Positions 1-7,715 of a DNA stretch of 64,000 bases are shown here, piece after piece. The notes under the pieces are model-generated. The model ran no database searches. It was given only the letters and a program-made list of their open reading frames with translations, and was not told the origin of the DNA. Source of the DNA: Qipengyuania xiapuensis (lineage in GTDB: Bacteria; Pseudomonadota; Alphaproteobacteria; Sphingomonadales; Sphingomonadaceae); the NCBI RefSeq assembly GCF_019711395.1, contig NZ_JAIGNL010000001.1:620001-684000 (forward strand), read 5' to 3'. Both the position numbers and the translations under genes were made by a program. How positions within the stretch are numbered: position 1 is the stretch's first letter; every line of letters starts with the position of its first letter.

Positions 1-1145
1 TCGTAGATCACATATTCGCGATTGATCGAACTCTCGATGGCGTCGGCAATCGCCACCATCCCCTTGTTGTCATCGAGGATCCAACCGATCTCCGCACGCT
101 TCGATCCGTATTGCTCGGTGGCATTGTCGCGGATCTTGCTGATCATCATGAAAGCGAGCTGGCTGGCGAGGCGCGAGCTCTGGAATTCCTTGCGTACGCC
201 CATAAGGGGCACGCGCATGCCGAGGCCGGTGGGCTTGCGCAGCGCGCGCAGCAGGTGGAACCAGCCGAAGGGGAACAGCTTGCCGCGCACCTTCTTCAGC
301 ACCTCGTTGAGGTCGGGCAGCACCACCATGAAAGCGACCGGACGCCCGTCGAGCTCGGCGATCATGTTGAGTTCGGGGCGGACGACGGGTTTCAGCTTTT
401 TCGCCGCGTGTTCGATTTCGGCCTCGGTGAAGGGCACGAAGCCCCAGTTGGTCGACCAAGCATCGTTGAGGATTTCGAGGACCGTGCGGATTTCCTCGAC
501 CCAGCGCGACTTGTCGACACCGCGCAGGCGGATGCGTTCGTTGCGTTCGCCCGACTGCACGATGCGCTGGACGATGCGGGGAAAGGGCGTCGAAATGTCG
601 AGGTCGTAGGTGAGCAGGCTCTTGGCATGGGTGAAGCCTGCGCCTTCGATCCAGCCTGCGTAATGCGCCGGATCGTGACCCATCATGATCATCGGCGAGT
701 GGTCCTGCCCCTTCACCAGCAGGCCGGGCTCTTCCCAGATCGAAAGCGAGATCGGGCCGATGACCCGGGTCATGCCCTTTGCGCGCAGCCAATCCTCGGC
801 GCGCGAGATGAGGGCCTTGGCGACCTCCCCGTCCTCGGCATCGAAATAACCGAACATGCCGGTTCCGGGCCCCATGCCCTGTTCGGGGGGAAGTTCAAGC
901 GCGAGCTTGTCGATATGGGCCGCAATCCGGCCCACGGGCTTGCCGCCTTCGTAGGCGATGAAGAGCTGGGCTTCGGCGTGGCCGAAGAACGGGTTCTTGT
1001 CGGGGTCGACCAGTTCGAGCTGCTCGGAACGCAACTGCGGGACATTGTGCGGCTCGCGTGCAGCGAACTCGCGCCCGATGTCGACGAATGCCGCCCGCTG
1101 CTTCTTGCCTTCGACGGCTTCGATCACAATATTCCTGTCAGACAC
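1..1145 (-). CDS. GNAT-superfamily N-acetyltransferase, YghO-like (3' end outside window)
   Basis: The reading frame runs leftward off the window edge, leaving 381 visible residues. The start is a GTG at 1143-1145, with AGGGA at 1155-1159 as ribosome binding site; no ATG lies in frame upstream. The visible part has the look of the YghO-like acetyltransferase family often found in alphaproteobacteria and sometimes misnamed dATP pyrophosphohydrolase: an N-terminal segment with FFGHAEAQLFIAY and GRIAAH followed by a second half with FVPFTEAEIE and RPELNMIAELDGRPVAF. Substrate is unknown. It diverges from the desaturase gene, sharing a 162 bp intergenic region. The family call is from general resemblance of the translated sequence, not from a search. 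Confidence 0.75.
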   Translation of the reverse strand, partial: MSDRNIVIEAVEGKKQRAAFVDIGREFAAREPHNVPQLRSEQLELVDPDKNPFFGHAEAQLFIAYEGGKPVGRIAAHIDKLALELPPEQGMGPGTGMFGYFDAEDGEVAKALISRAEDWLRAKGMTRVIGPISLSIWEEPGLLVKGQDHSPMIMMGHDPAHYAGWIEGAGFTHAKSLLTYDLDISTPFPRIVQRIVQSGERNERIRLRGVDKSRWVEEIRTVLEILNDAWSTNWGFVPFTEAEIEHAAKKLKPVVRPELNMIAELDGRPVAFMVVLPDLNEVLKKVRGKLFPFGWFHLLRALRKPTGLGMRVPLMGVRKEFQSSRLASQLAFMMISKIRDNATEQYGSKRAEIGWILDDNKGMVAIADAIESSINREYVIY

Positions 1146-1232
1146 GCACGTGGTTCCCTGTTGAGACGGGTTGTTCAGCCAAGGTTAGCCCTGCGTGTGG
1201 CATTTGATCTTTGTCAAGGAATCGCGCGCCTT

Positions 1233-1284
1233 TCGATCACAATGATCGATAGCGAAGACTGTCATTTTTCGCGCGATTCGCTAT
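1233..1284. promoter_or_regulatory. Inverted repeats between divergent genes
   Basis: Two inverted repeats lie between the divergent acetyltransferase and desaturase genes. The first is a perfect 7-3-7 palindrome, TCGATCA (1233-1239) and TGATCGA (1243-1249). The second pairs ATAGCGAA (1249-1256) with TTCGCTAT (1277-1284). The position just upstream of the desaturase start fits an operator or a 5' leader hairpin. The binding protein is unknown. Confidence 0.35.
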
Positions 1285-1307
1285 AGGCCGCCCCCAGGAA
1301 ATCCGAA

Positions 1308-2399
1308 ATGAAGCTCGACCAGACCCTTTCTGCCGCCAATCCCGCGCAACTGCGCGAAAAGCGCGGCTGGCATTCGCAGATCGCCGACGACAAGGCGATG
1401 CTGCGCGCTGCGCGTGACCTGACCAAGGATATCGCCGAGCATCGCGCCTCGATCTACTGGAGCGACATGATCGCTTCGGCGCTGATCGGCTATGGCACAT
1501 TGGCAGGTGCGATCCTGGTCGAGAATACCGCGCTGGCAGTCGTGCTGGCCGTGGTTTCGGTTCTGGCGCTCTACCGTGCGCTGCTGTTCATCCACGAAAT
1601 CTCGCACTTCCGTAACGGGGCGCTCCCGGGCTTCCGGACTGCGTGGAACGCGCTGGTGGGCGTGCCCATGCTGACGCCGTCCTTCATGTACGAACAGGTG
1701 CACACGCTGCACCACAAGCGCACGCAATACGGCACGGTGGAAGATCCCGAGTACCTGCCGCTCGCGCTGATGAATGCGTGGAGCCTGCCGCTTTTCGTCA
1801 TCATCGCGATCCTCGCGCCCGTGGCGCTCCTGTTCCGCTTTGCGGTGCTCGTGCCGCTGGGCGCGATCATCCCGCCGATCCGCCAACTCACCTGGCAGCG
1901 CGCAAGCGCGCTCGCGATCAATCCAGAATTCCGTCGCCGTCCGCCCGAAGGCGAACTGCGTCCGCGTGTCCTCATGCAGGAAGCCGCTGGCTTCATCTGG
2001 TCGTGGGTGTTGATCGGCAGTGTCTTCGCGTTCGGCTGGAAGCCCTTGCTCGTCGCGCTGGGCGTTGCCTCGGCAGTGGCGCTGCTCAACCAGCTCCGCA
2101 CGCTTGTGGCGCACCTGTGGGAGAACGAGGGCGAAGCGATGACCGTCACCGCGCAGTTCCTCGATTCGGTCAATGTTCCGCCGCCCGGCCGCATTGCCGA
2201 GATTTGGGCGCCGGTCGGCCTGCGCTATCACGCGCTGCACCACCTGATGCCCTCGATGCCCTATCACTCGCTGCCCGAGGCGCATCGCCGCCTTGTGAAG
2301 GAACTGGGCGAGAGCTCGACCTATCACGGTGCGAACCACGCAGGCATGGGCGTACTGGTTGCCCGCATCGCGCGCAGCACCATGGGGCGCCGTTCCTGA
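1308..2399 (+). CDS. Fatty acid desaturase family membrane protein
   Basis: 363 residues, a normal length for a membrane-bound di-iron desaturase or hydroxylase. The three histidine clusters that bind the two irons are visible: HEISH at residues 96-100, HTLHH at about 132-136, and HALHH at about 308-312. Hydrophobic stretches at about 52-93, 160-190 and 223-250 would form the membrane anchor. Enzymes of this fold introduce double bonds or hydroxyl groups into acyl chains, or modify carotenoids; the exact substrate cannot be told from sequence. It is a single-gene unit followed by a strong hairpin terminator. The ATG start leaves a hydrophilic N-terminal segment of about 50 residues before the first membrane segment. 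Confidence 0.85.
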   Translation: MKLDQTLSAANPAQLREKRGWHSQIADDKAMLRAARDLTKDIAEHRASIYWSDMIASALIGYGTLAGAILVENTALAVVLAVVSVLALYRALLFIHEISHFRNGALPGFRTAWNALVGVPMLTPSFMYEQVHTLHHKRTQYGTVEDPEYLPLALMNAWSLPLFVIIAILAPVALLFRFAVLVPLGAIIPPIRQLTWQRASALAINPEFRRRPPEGELRPRVLMQEAAGFIWSWVLIGSVFAFGWKPLLVALGVASAVALLNQLRTLVAHLWENEGEAMTVTAQFLDSVNVPPPGRIAEIWAPVGLRYHALHHLMPSMPYHSLPEAHRRLVKELGESSTYHGANHAGMGVLVARIARSTMGRRS

Positions 2400-2406
2400 C
2401 AGCAAA

Positions 2407-2442
2407 AAGGGCCGCCCCCCTCGGTGATTGGGGGCAGCCCTT
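2407..2442. terminator. Bidirectional hairpin terminator
   Basis: AAGGGC-C-GCCCCC (2407-2419) pairs with GGGGGC-A-GCCCTT (2430-2442), a 12 bp stem with one mismatch and a 10 nt loop. It lies between the convergent desaturase and lipoprotein genes and can serve both. Confidence 0.75.
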
Positions 2443-2478
2443 CGAAACACGGGTCATGCGACCCCGTGAAAATCGTGC

Positions 2479-2718
2479 TTAGTTGGCGTCGATGTTCGCC
2501 TGCACGCCGTCTTCGCTGATCGTCGCGTCGACATCGGCGCCGTCGATCGTGACGCTCGAGCCTTCTTCGCCTTCGACCGGCTCGGCAACGACCGTTTCGG
2601 TTGCCGCGGGTTCTTCGATCACGACCGTGTCGGTGCCGTCATCAGCCGGTGCGTCGGCTTCGGCGCAGGCGCCAAGGGCGATGACTGCGGCGAGGGCGGG
2701 AATTGCAAACTTGTTCAT
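2479..2718 (-). CDS. Small acidic lipoprotein
   Basis: 79 residues starting at the ATG at 2716-2718, preceded by GGAGATACGGC as ribosome binding site. A longer in-frame start upstream lacks such a site. Residues 1-18 form a lipoprotein signal peptide with the lipobox LGAC (Cys18 would be lipidated). The rest is strongly acidic and low in complexity (runs such as ADAPADDGTD, EPVEGEEG). No domain is recognised. It is probably anchored to the inner or outer membrane facing the periplasm. It converges with the desaturase gene over a shared terminator. Confidence 0.75.
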   Translation of the reverse strand: MNKFAIPALAAVIALGACAEADAPADDGTDTVVIEEPAATETVVAEPVEGEEGSSVTIDGADVDATISEDGVQANIDAN

Positions 2719-2787
2719 GCCGTATCTCCTTTGTGGCAGCATTGTGGCATCAATGCGCCGCAAATGGGGCGGTTCCCGTAAAGATGT

Positions 2788-3306
2788 TTAGCTGAGGAAC
2801 TTGATCATCGCGCAGCGCCGCTCGCGGGGGAGACCGTGTCCGACTTCCTGCTCTATGTCGGCCGCGAGGCGCGGATGGGCCTCGAGGTCGGCAATCGTCT
2901 CGAAACCATGCCTCGCATAGAAGGGCGCATTCCACGGCACATCGCTGAAGGTCGTAAGCGTGATGGCCTGAAAGCCGCTATTGCCTGCATCGATGGCGAT
3001 TGCGCGGAGCAGCACACCGCCGATCCCCTGGCCCTGCGCATCGGGATGGACAGAAAATTCGCGGATATGGAGTTCGCGGCGGAAGGGCTCGGTCGATAAG
3101 AAGCCGATGATGGTGTCCTCGCTCGTCGCCACGAGGCAGTGGCCCTTGCGGATCATGCGGCGCTGTTCGTTGGCCGGGATGGCATGCATGCCGGCTACGT
3201 TCGCCAGACCTTCGACAGTTTCGAAAAGCTTCCCCGCGGCCAGTTCGATCGCGGGGAGGGCTTCCGCATCCTCGGCGCGCGCCAGCCGGATGGAGAAGTC
3301 GCTCAT
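2788..3306 (-). CDS. GNAT family N-acetyltransferase
   Basis: 172 residues. The acetyl-CoA binding motif A is visible as EFSVHPDAQGQGIGG at about 83-97, containing Q-G-Q-G-I-G, and a typical FYARHGF near the C-terminal third matches the last strand-helix of the GNAT fold. The start ATG (3304-3306) overlaps the stop of lptG by 4 bp (ATGA), so it is translationally coupled as the third gene of the lptF-lptG operon. Longer in-frame starts would lie deep inside lptG and are not credible. The acceptor is unknown. Confidence 0.85.
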   Translation of the reverse strand: MSDFSIRLARAEDAEALPAIELAAGKLFETVEGLANVAGMHAIPANEQRRMIRKGHCLVATSEDTIIGFLSTEPFRRELHIREFSVHPDAQGQGIGGVLLRAIAIDAGNSGFQAITLTTFSDVPWNAPFYARHGFETIADLEAHPRLAADIEQEVGHGLPRERRCAMIKFLS

Positions 3307-4403
3307 TCCTCGGTGCGGATGAGTACTGTCTCGCCGATCAGGGCGAACAGCAGGAAAGGCGCCCAAGCAGCGAGGAAGGGCGGGTAGCCGCCGAAGTTCC
3401 CCATCGCGAGCGCGGCATTGTCGACCACGAAATAGGCAAAGCCCAGCGCCATGCCGATCAATGCGCGCACGAAGAGCTGGCCCGAGCGCGCGAGGCCGAA
3501 CGCGGCGACTGCGCCAAGCAGCGGCATCAGGAAGGAAGACAGCGGGCCGGAGAGCTTGTGCCACCACTTGGCGCGCATCTCGCCCGTCCTGCGTCCGGCA
3601 GCTTCGAATGCGTCGATCTGCGGGCCGAGCTCCCAGAAGGGCACGGCTTCGGGGTCGATCTTGGCAAGGTCGATCTGGTCGGGGGTCAGTTCTTCGCCGA
3701 CAACCAGGCTGTCGATCTCCTGTGTCGAGGCAGAGCCGACATCGAAACGCTTCACGTCTTCGAGCAGCCAGCCGGGGCCGGCATAGCTCGCGCTCCGGGC
3801 ATCGACCTGCTCGATGATGCCGCCGTCGGGGCTGCGCCGGTACCAGGTCACGTTGCGCATGCGGATGGTCTCGCCGCTGCCGGTCAGCTGGGCGGCGGTC
3901 AGGACGTTGGAACCCTCGGCGAGGTAGACGTTCGCCCGCACGCTCGATTCGGCGGGGATCGGGCCGTATTCCGCCGCGTCCCAGGCCTTGAGCGTGGCGG
4001 TCGCGCGGGTCACCACGCGTTCGTTGAAGGCAAAGCTGAAACCGCCAACGACAAGCGCGGTAAGCAATAGCGGGGCAAGGACCTGGTGGGCCGACAGGCC
4101 GGCCGCCTTCATCGCGATGACCTCGCTGTTCTGGTTCAGCGTGACCAGCGTGATCAGCGTCGCGAGCAGCACGGAGTAGGGCAGGAAGCGCTGGATCAGC
4201 TGCGGTATCCTGAGCCCTGCATAGGTCAGCAGCTCTCCTTGGCCGTTGCCCGGGACGGCAAGGATCTTGCCGCTGTTGGAAAGCAGGTCGAGCATCATCA
4301 GGACCAGCACCAGCATGACCAGCACCGCGAGGATGCGGACCACGAACAATTTGGCGAGGTAGGCCGTCAGCGTACGCGAGGGGAAGAAGTCGAACTGCGT
4401 CAT
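3303..4403 (-). CDS. lptG: LPS export ABC transporter permease LptG
   Basis: 366 residues, the usual length. LptG is one of two membrane permeases of the LptB2FG transporter, which extracts lipopolysaccharide from the inner membrane and passes it to the LptC-LptA bridge. An N-terminal transmembrane block (residues about 15-110), a central periplasmic beta-jellyroll-like domain and a C-terminal transmembrane block are apparent; the C-terminal part has KLSGPLSSFLMPLLGAVAAF and a last helix near ALIGETVLI. The start ATG overlaps the lptF stop by 4 bp. The order lptF-lptG is conserved in proteobacteria and supports the assignment. Confidence 0.93.
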   Translation of the reverse strand: MTQFDFFPSRTLTAYLAKLFVVRILAVLVMLVLVLMMLDLLSNSGKILAVPGNGQGELLTYAGLRIPQLIQRFLPYSVLLATLITLVTLNQNSEVIAMKAAGLSAHQVLAPLLLTALVVGGFSFAFNERVVTRATATLKAWDAAEYGPIPAESSVRANVYLAEGSNVLTAAQLTGSGETIRMRNVTWYRRSPDGGIIEQVDARSASYAGPGWLLEDVKRFDVGSASTQEIDSLVVGEELTPDQIDLAKIDPEAVPFWELGPQIDAFEAAGRRTGEMRAKWWHKLSGPLSSFLMPLLGAVAAFGLARSGQLFVRALIGMALGFAYFVVDNAALAMGNFGGYPPFLAAWAPFLLFALIGETVLIRTEE

Positions 4404-5620
4404 GCGTCGGCCTCGTCGAGGACCACGCGGCGGTTGCGCTTGAACAGCTTGCCGAAACGCTTGGTCACCTTGGCGAACCAGTTTTCGAGCGCGCCGATAG
4501 CCTGCCCGCCGGGCACGATGGCGACGCGGTAATACATCCAGATGATGAGCGCCGCGAAAAGGAAGAACGGCAACCACAGCGCTATGATCGGGTCGACAAT
4601 GCCGAGCGCGGCGACATCCTCTCCATACTGGTTCACCTTGTGATAGGCGACCACCATGATGATCGAAAGGAACACGCCAAGCGCGCTGGTACTTCGTTTT
4701 GGCGGTATGCCGAGCGCGACGGCCAGGAGTGGCATCAACGCCATCATCACCACTTCGACCAGCCGGAAATTGAAACTCGCCTGAGACGCGTCTCGCTTGC
4801 TCTCGCTCGCATTGTCGGCCCAGCCGATGCGCAACAGCTCGGGCAGGATATACTCGCGCTCTTCCACACCGCGATCGCGGAACTCCTCGATTGCGGGCAG
4901 GTCGATCGGCAGATCGTGCCGGGTGAAAGTGAGCACGCGCGGCGTCTGGCTGCCGGTGTCCTGGACGATGGTGCCTTCGGAAAGGCGCAGGATGATCGTG
5001 TCGGGATCGTCGGTCGTGGCAAGGAACGAGCCTTCCTTGGCGCTGATCGACAGCACCTGTCCGCGATCGTTGGCCACGCGCGCGAAAATGCCTTTCAGGT
5101 CGCGCCCGTCGTTTTCGCTTTCCTCGATGCGCAAGGCCATGCGGTCGGCAAGCGTGGTGAATTCACCCACCTTGATCGATGCGCCAAGAGCGCCCGAACG
5201 CAGCTCGTATTCGAGCCTTTCGTAGGTGAAGCGGCTGACCGGCTGGATGAAGAACACCAGTGCGACATTGACCGTCATCAGCACGGCCGTGATTGCGAAG
5301 GGCACGCGCAGCAGGCGGCCATAGGACAGGCCGACCGCGCGGAACACGTCTAGTTCGCTGGTGGTCGCCAGCTTGCGGAATGCGAGAAGGATGCCGAGCA
5401 GCAGGCCGAGTGGGATAGCGAGGCTCGCATATTCGGGGATCAGCGTTGCCAGCATCTGGAAGACGACGCCGATGGGCCCGCCTTCCACCGCGACGAAATC
5501 GAGCAGGCGCAGCATCTTGTCGAGCAGCAGCAGCGAGGCCGCGAGCGCGAACACGCCCAGCATCGGCACGATCACCAGCCGGAAGATGTATCGGTCGATT
5601 GCGGGGAGGAAACTGAGCAC
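4400..5620 (-). CDS. lptF: LPS export ABC transporter permease LptF
   Basis: 406 residues. LptF is the partner permease of LptG in the lipopolysaccharide exporter. It starts with MLSFLPAIDRYIFRLV, then transmembrane helices near residues 12-35, 50-85 and 100-125, a periplasmic domain and further helices near 300-370. It ends with a basic cytoplasmic tail (KRFGKLFKRNRR). It is the first gene of a three-gene operon with lptG and a GNAT gene, each overlapping the next by 4 bp. The ATPase LptB is not in this window. Confidence 0.93.
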   Translation of the reverse strand: MLSFLPAIDRYIFRLVIVPMLGVFALAASLLLLDKMLRLLDFVAVEGGPIGVVFQMLATLIPEYASLAIPLGLLLGILLAFRKLATTSELDVFRAVGLSYGRLLRVPFAITAVLMTVNVALVFFIQPVSRFTYERLEYELRSGALGASIKVGEFTTLADRMALRIEESENDGRDLKGIFARVANDRGQVLSISAKEGSFLATTDDPDTIILRLSEGTIVQDTGSQTPRVLTFTRHDLPIDLPAIEEFRDRGVEEREYILPELLRIGWADNASESKRDASQASFNFRLVEVVMMALMPLLAVALGIPPKRSTSALGVFLSIIMVVAYHKVNQYGEDVAALGIVDPIIALWLPFFLFAALIIWMYYRVAIVPGGQAIGALENWFAKVTKRFGKLFKRNRRVVLDEADA

Positions 5621-5683
5621 TCGAATTCCGGTCTATCGTCGGTCTGCTGCGGCCCTAGCCGGAAAATTCCGGTTCGTCATGCC

Positions 5684-6157
5684 CTACCAGAAACGGCTGC
5701 CGGGAATGCCCTTGAATGGACCCGCCTCGCGGCTGGTAATCCACCCGCCGTAGAAGCCGCCCGGCTGCGGAAGGACCTGTTCGCCATCGACGAGGCATTC
5801 GTCGAAAGGCTCGGGGTAGAATGCGAAATAGCCGGCGATGCTTGCGAAGCTCCTGGTCGGCTCGGCATAGCTCCAGCAAGCCGCCTCGAGGCGCTCTTCG
5901 CCGATCACCACGTCCCAGTAGCGCGCCTGCCCCTTCCATTCGCACATCGAGCGACGGGCATTGGGCGCGAGATGCTGCGTCGCCACATCGGCGGGTGGGA
6001 GGTAGTAGGTCGGCGGATGGCTCGTCTCGAGCGTCCGCCATGCAGAACGCGTATCGGCCAGCGTCACGCCCTGATGGCGGATCACGATATGGCGGTCGGT
6101 GGGTTCGGCGATTGCGGGTCGCGGATAATCCCAGACGCTTTCCTGGCCTTCGCCCAC
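5684..6157 (-). CDS. DUF427 domain-containing protein
   Basis: 157 residues starting at a GTG at 6155-6157; no ATG is available upstream in frame. Family features of DUF427 can be read: SVWDYPRPA near the N-terminus, TSHPPTYYLPPAD, the CEWKG core, and YWDVVIGEE followed by the ending AFYP.PFDECLVDGE. The family is common in alphaproteobacteria and actinobacteria and its biochemical role is unknown. It lies between clpS and lptF on the same strand, with gaps of 37 and 63 bp. Confidence 0.85.
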   Translation of the reverse strand: MGEGQESVWDYPRPAIAEPTDRHIVIRHQGVTLADTRSAWRTLETSHPPTYYLPPADVATQHLAPNARRSMCEWKGQARYWDVVIGEERLEAACWSYAEPTRSFASIAGYFAFYPEPFDECLVDGEQVLPQPGGFYGGWITSREAGPFKGIPGSRFW

Positions 6158-6194
6158 AGGATCGGGCTCGGGGTGGCCGAAGAAGGCTATCGGC

Positions 6195-6557
6195 TCAGGC
6201 CTTTTCCAGCGTGCACTGGAGTGGATGCTGGTTCTGGCGGGCGAAATCCATCACCTGGTTCACCTTGGTCTCGGCGACTTCATAGGGGAAGATCCCGCAA
6301 ACCCCGACGCCCTTCTGGTGGACGTGCAGCATGACGCGGGTCGCCTCTTCCATGTCCATGCGGAAGAAGCGCTTCAACACGATCACGACGAATTCCATCG
6401 GCGTGTAATCGTCGTTCAGCAGCAGCACCTTGTACTGGCTGGGCTTCTTGGGCTTGGTGCGCGTCTTGGTGGCGAGACCCGTCTGGCCCTCGCCATCGCG
6501 CTGGTCGTCATCGCCGCCTGCGGCGCGGATGTTCATGAGATGATGCGACTGGGTCAT
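6195..6557 (-). CDS. clpS: ATP-dependent Clp protease adaptor ClpS
   Basis: 120 residues from the ATG at 6555-6557; an alternative ATG lies 21 nt downstream and the start is not firmly fixed because no strong ribosome binding site precedes either. The first 35 residues are a variable tail. The core is clear: [36 protein letters not shown] and [13 protein letters not shown]. ClpS binds the N-domain of ClpA and delivers proteins bearing N-end-rule destabilising residues for degradation by ClpAP. clpP is elsewhere in the window, clpA is not. Confidence 0.93.
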   Translation of the reverse strand: MTQSHHLMNIRAAGGDDDQRDGEGQTGLATKTRTKPKKPSQYKVLLLNDDYTPMEFVVIVLKRFFRMDMEEATRVMLHVHQKGVGVCGIFPYEVAETKVNQVMDFARQNQHPLQCTLEKA

Positions 6558-6669
6558 CGGAGGCGCCAATATCGTAACGCTTTGCCAATTCGCAAGCGTT
6601 GATAGCGAGAGCATGCGTCGAGGCGGGTCAAGAAAGTGTCAACGCGCGCCCACGCACGGGCTCAAAAGC

Positions 6670-6712
6670 AAACGGGCCGGACGACACCTTGGTGCCATCC
6701 GACCCGCCGTTT
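6670..6712 (-). terminator. Terminator downstream of the phasin gene
   Basis: AAACGG..GCCGGA (from 6670) pairs imperfectly with TCCGAC..CCGTTT (to 6712). Read on the minus strand, the hairpin is followed by TTTGCTTTTG, so it fits an intrinsic terminator for the phasin transcript. Confidence 0.65.
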
Positions 6713-6782
6713 CCAACTACCGGGCAAAGGGAGAGAGGAGAGAGATGCCCGGCGGGTTGAAGCTGGTTAATGCGTTTCGCGC

Positions 6783-7592
6783 TTAGGCGGCCTTGCGGAC
6801 CTTCTCAGCGGCGAGGCTCATGCGGCTCGAGAGCGGAGCGAAAGCTTCGTTGGCGAGCTTGAGCATGGCTTCGGTGTTCTTCGAGGTGGTCGAAACCATG
6901 GCGTCGAAGTTGCGACGTGCGATTTCGCCCTGCAGCTGGAACAGCTCGGTCGGCGACTTCACAGCGACCATCTTCTTGACGTCAGCCTGGACGGTTTCGG
7001 CAGCCGACTTGGCTTCTTCGACATAGGTACGGCCCATGTCCTGCACGCCGCCAGCAAGGATCTTGCCGCTCTCGACGAGAGCTTCGAGGTTGCCCTTCTG
7101 GAATTCGACAGCGTCCTGGGTCATTTCTGCACCCTTGTCGTAAGCGGCCTTGGCGCGGGTCTGCATGTCAGCAGCCATTTCCTTCGCCTTGGCGGTGTAA
7201 TCGGTGGTCTTTGCGTTCTTGGCAGTGGCCATGATGGTTTCCTTCAACTTGGTAATCGGGGTGGTCGAGGTCTTCGCGGCCTTCTTCGCGGGAGCGGCCT
7301 TCTTGGCAGCGACCTTCTTCGGAGCAGCCTTCTTGGCGACCGGCTTCTTTGCCGGGGCCTTCTTGGCAGCAACCTTCTTCGCCTTGGTCGGAGCTGCCTT
7401 CTTCTTGGCAGGCGCCTTCTTCGGCTTGGCTGCAACTGCCTTGGCGACCTTCGCGGTCTTCACCGGAGCGGTCGTGTCAGCTTCGACAGCCTTCTCGACA
7501 GCCTTGGTGTTCACCTCGGCAGTCTTCTTCTCGGCAGCCTCGGCGTAGGCTTTCTCGGCAGCAGCATCGATTTTGGTCTGGCTCTCGGCCAT
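6783..7592 (-). CDS. Phasin family protein with Ala/Lys-rich histone-H1-like N-terminal half
   Basis: 269 residues. The C-terminal half (about 121-269) is a phasin domain: helical, with AKEMAADMQTRAKAAYDKG, a FQKGNLEALVESGKILAGG core and a conserved FQLQGEIARRNFDAMV segment. Phasins coat polyhydroxyalkanoate granules. Residues about 45-108 are almost only Ala, Lys and Pro in AAKK/APAKK repeats, like the C-terminal tails of PhaF/PhaM and histone H1, which bind DNA. The ATG at 7590-7592 is preceded by GCGAGG. A second ATG (7230-7232, Met121) is preceded by AAGGAAA at ideal distance and would give a plain 149-residue phasin. The gene follows phaC on the same strand after 123 bp with its own control region. 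Symbol withheld because the architecture differs from standard PhaP. Confidence 0.88.
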   Translation of the reverse strand: MAESQTKIDAAAEKAYAEAAEKKTAEVNTKAVEKAVEADTTAPVKTAKVAKAVAAKPKKAPAKKKAAPTKAKKVAAKKAPAKKPVAKKAAPKKVAAKKAAPAKKAAKTSTTPITKLKETIMATAKNAKTTDYTAKAKEMAADMQTRAKAAYDKGAEMTQDAVEFQKGNLEALVESGKILAGGVQDMGRTYVEEAKSAAETVQADVKKMVAVKSPTELFQLQGEIARRNFDAMVSTTSKNTEAMLKLANEAFAPLSSRMSLAAEKVRKAA

Positions 7593-7610
7593 GGGATTAA
7601 CCTCGCTTTA

Positions 7611-7673
7611 TGTTGCACTGCACAAAATAGGCATTGCAGCTGCGAAGTCAAGGATTTTTTGTGCAGTGCACAA
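7611..7673. promoter_or_regulatory. Paired palindromes, candidate PhaR operators
   Basis: A perfect 7-1-7 palindrome TTGTGCAGTGCACAA sits at 7659-7673, and a near copy TGTTGCACTGCACAA at 7611-7625, 19 and 67 nt upstream of the phasin start. PhaR, the repressor that senses polyester granules, is known to bind TGC-rich dyads in phasin promoters. The match is by inference; phaR is not in the window. No such site was seen upstream of phaC. Confidence 0.6.
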
Positions 7674-7715
7674 TAAGCCGCGACGAGCTGTTTTTTCAGT
7701 AAGTTAAAGCGCAAA

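Noticed and set aside
111..1286. Long forward open frame through the left-edge acetyltransferase gene
   Set aside because: The reverse frame has a recognisable acetyltransferase sequence and a ribosome binding site. The forward frame shows no domain.
7260..7460. AAG/GCC-rich short repeats taken as a CRISPR or tandem DNA repeat
   Set aside because: They are codon-level repeats encoding the Ala/Lys tail of the phasin. There are no unique spacers of constant length.
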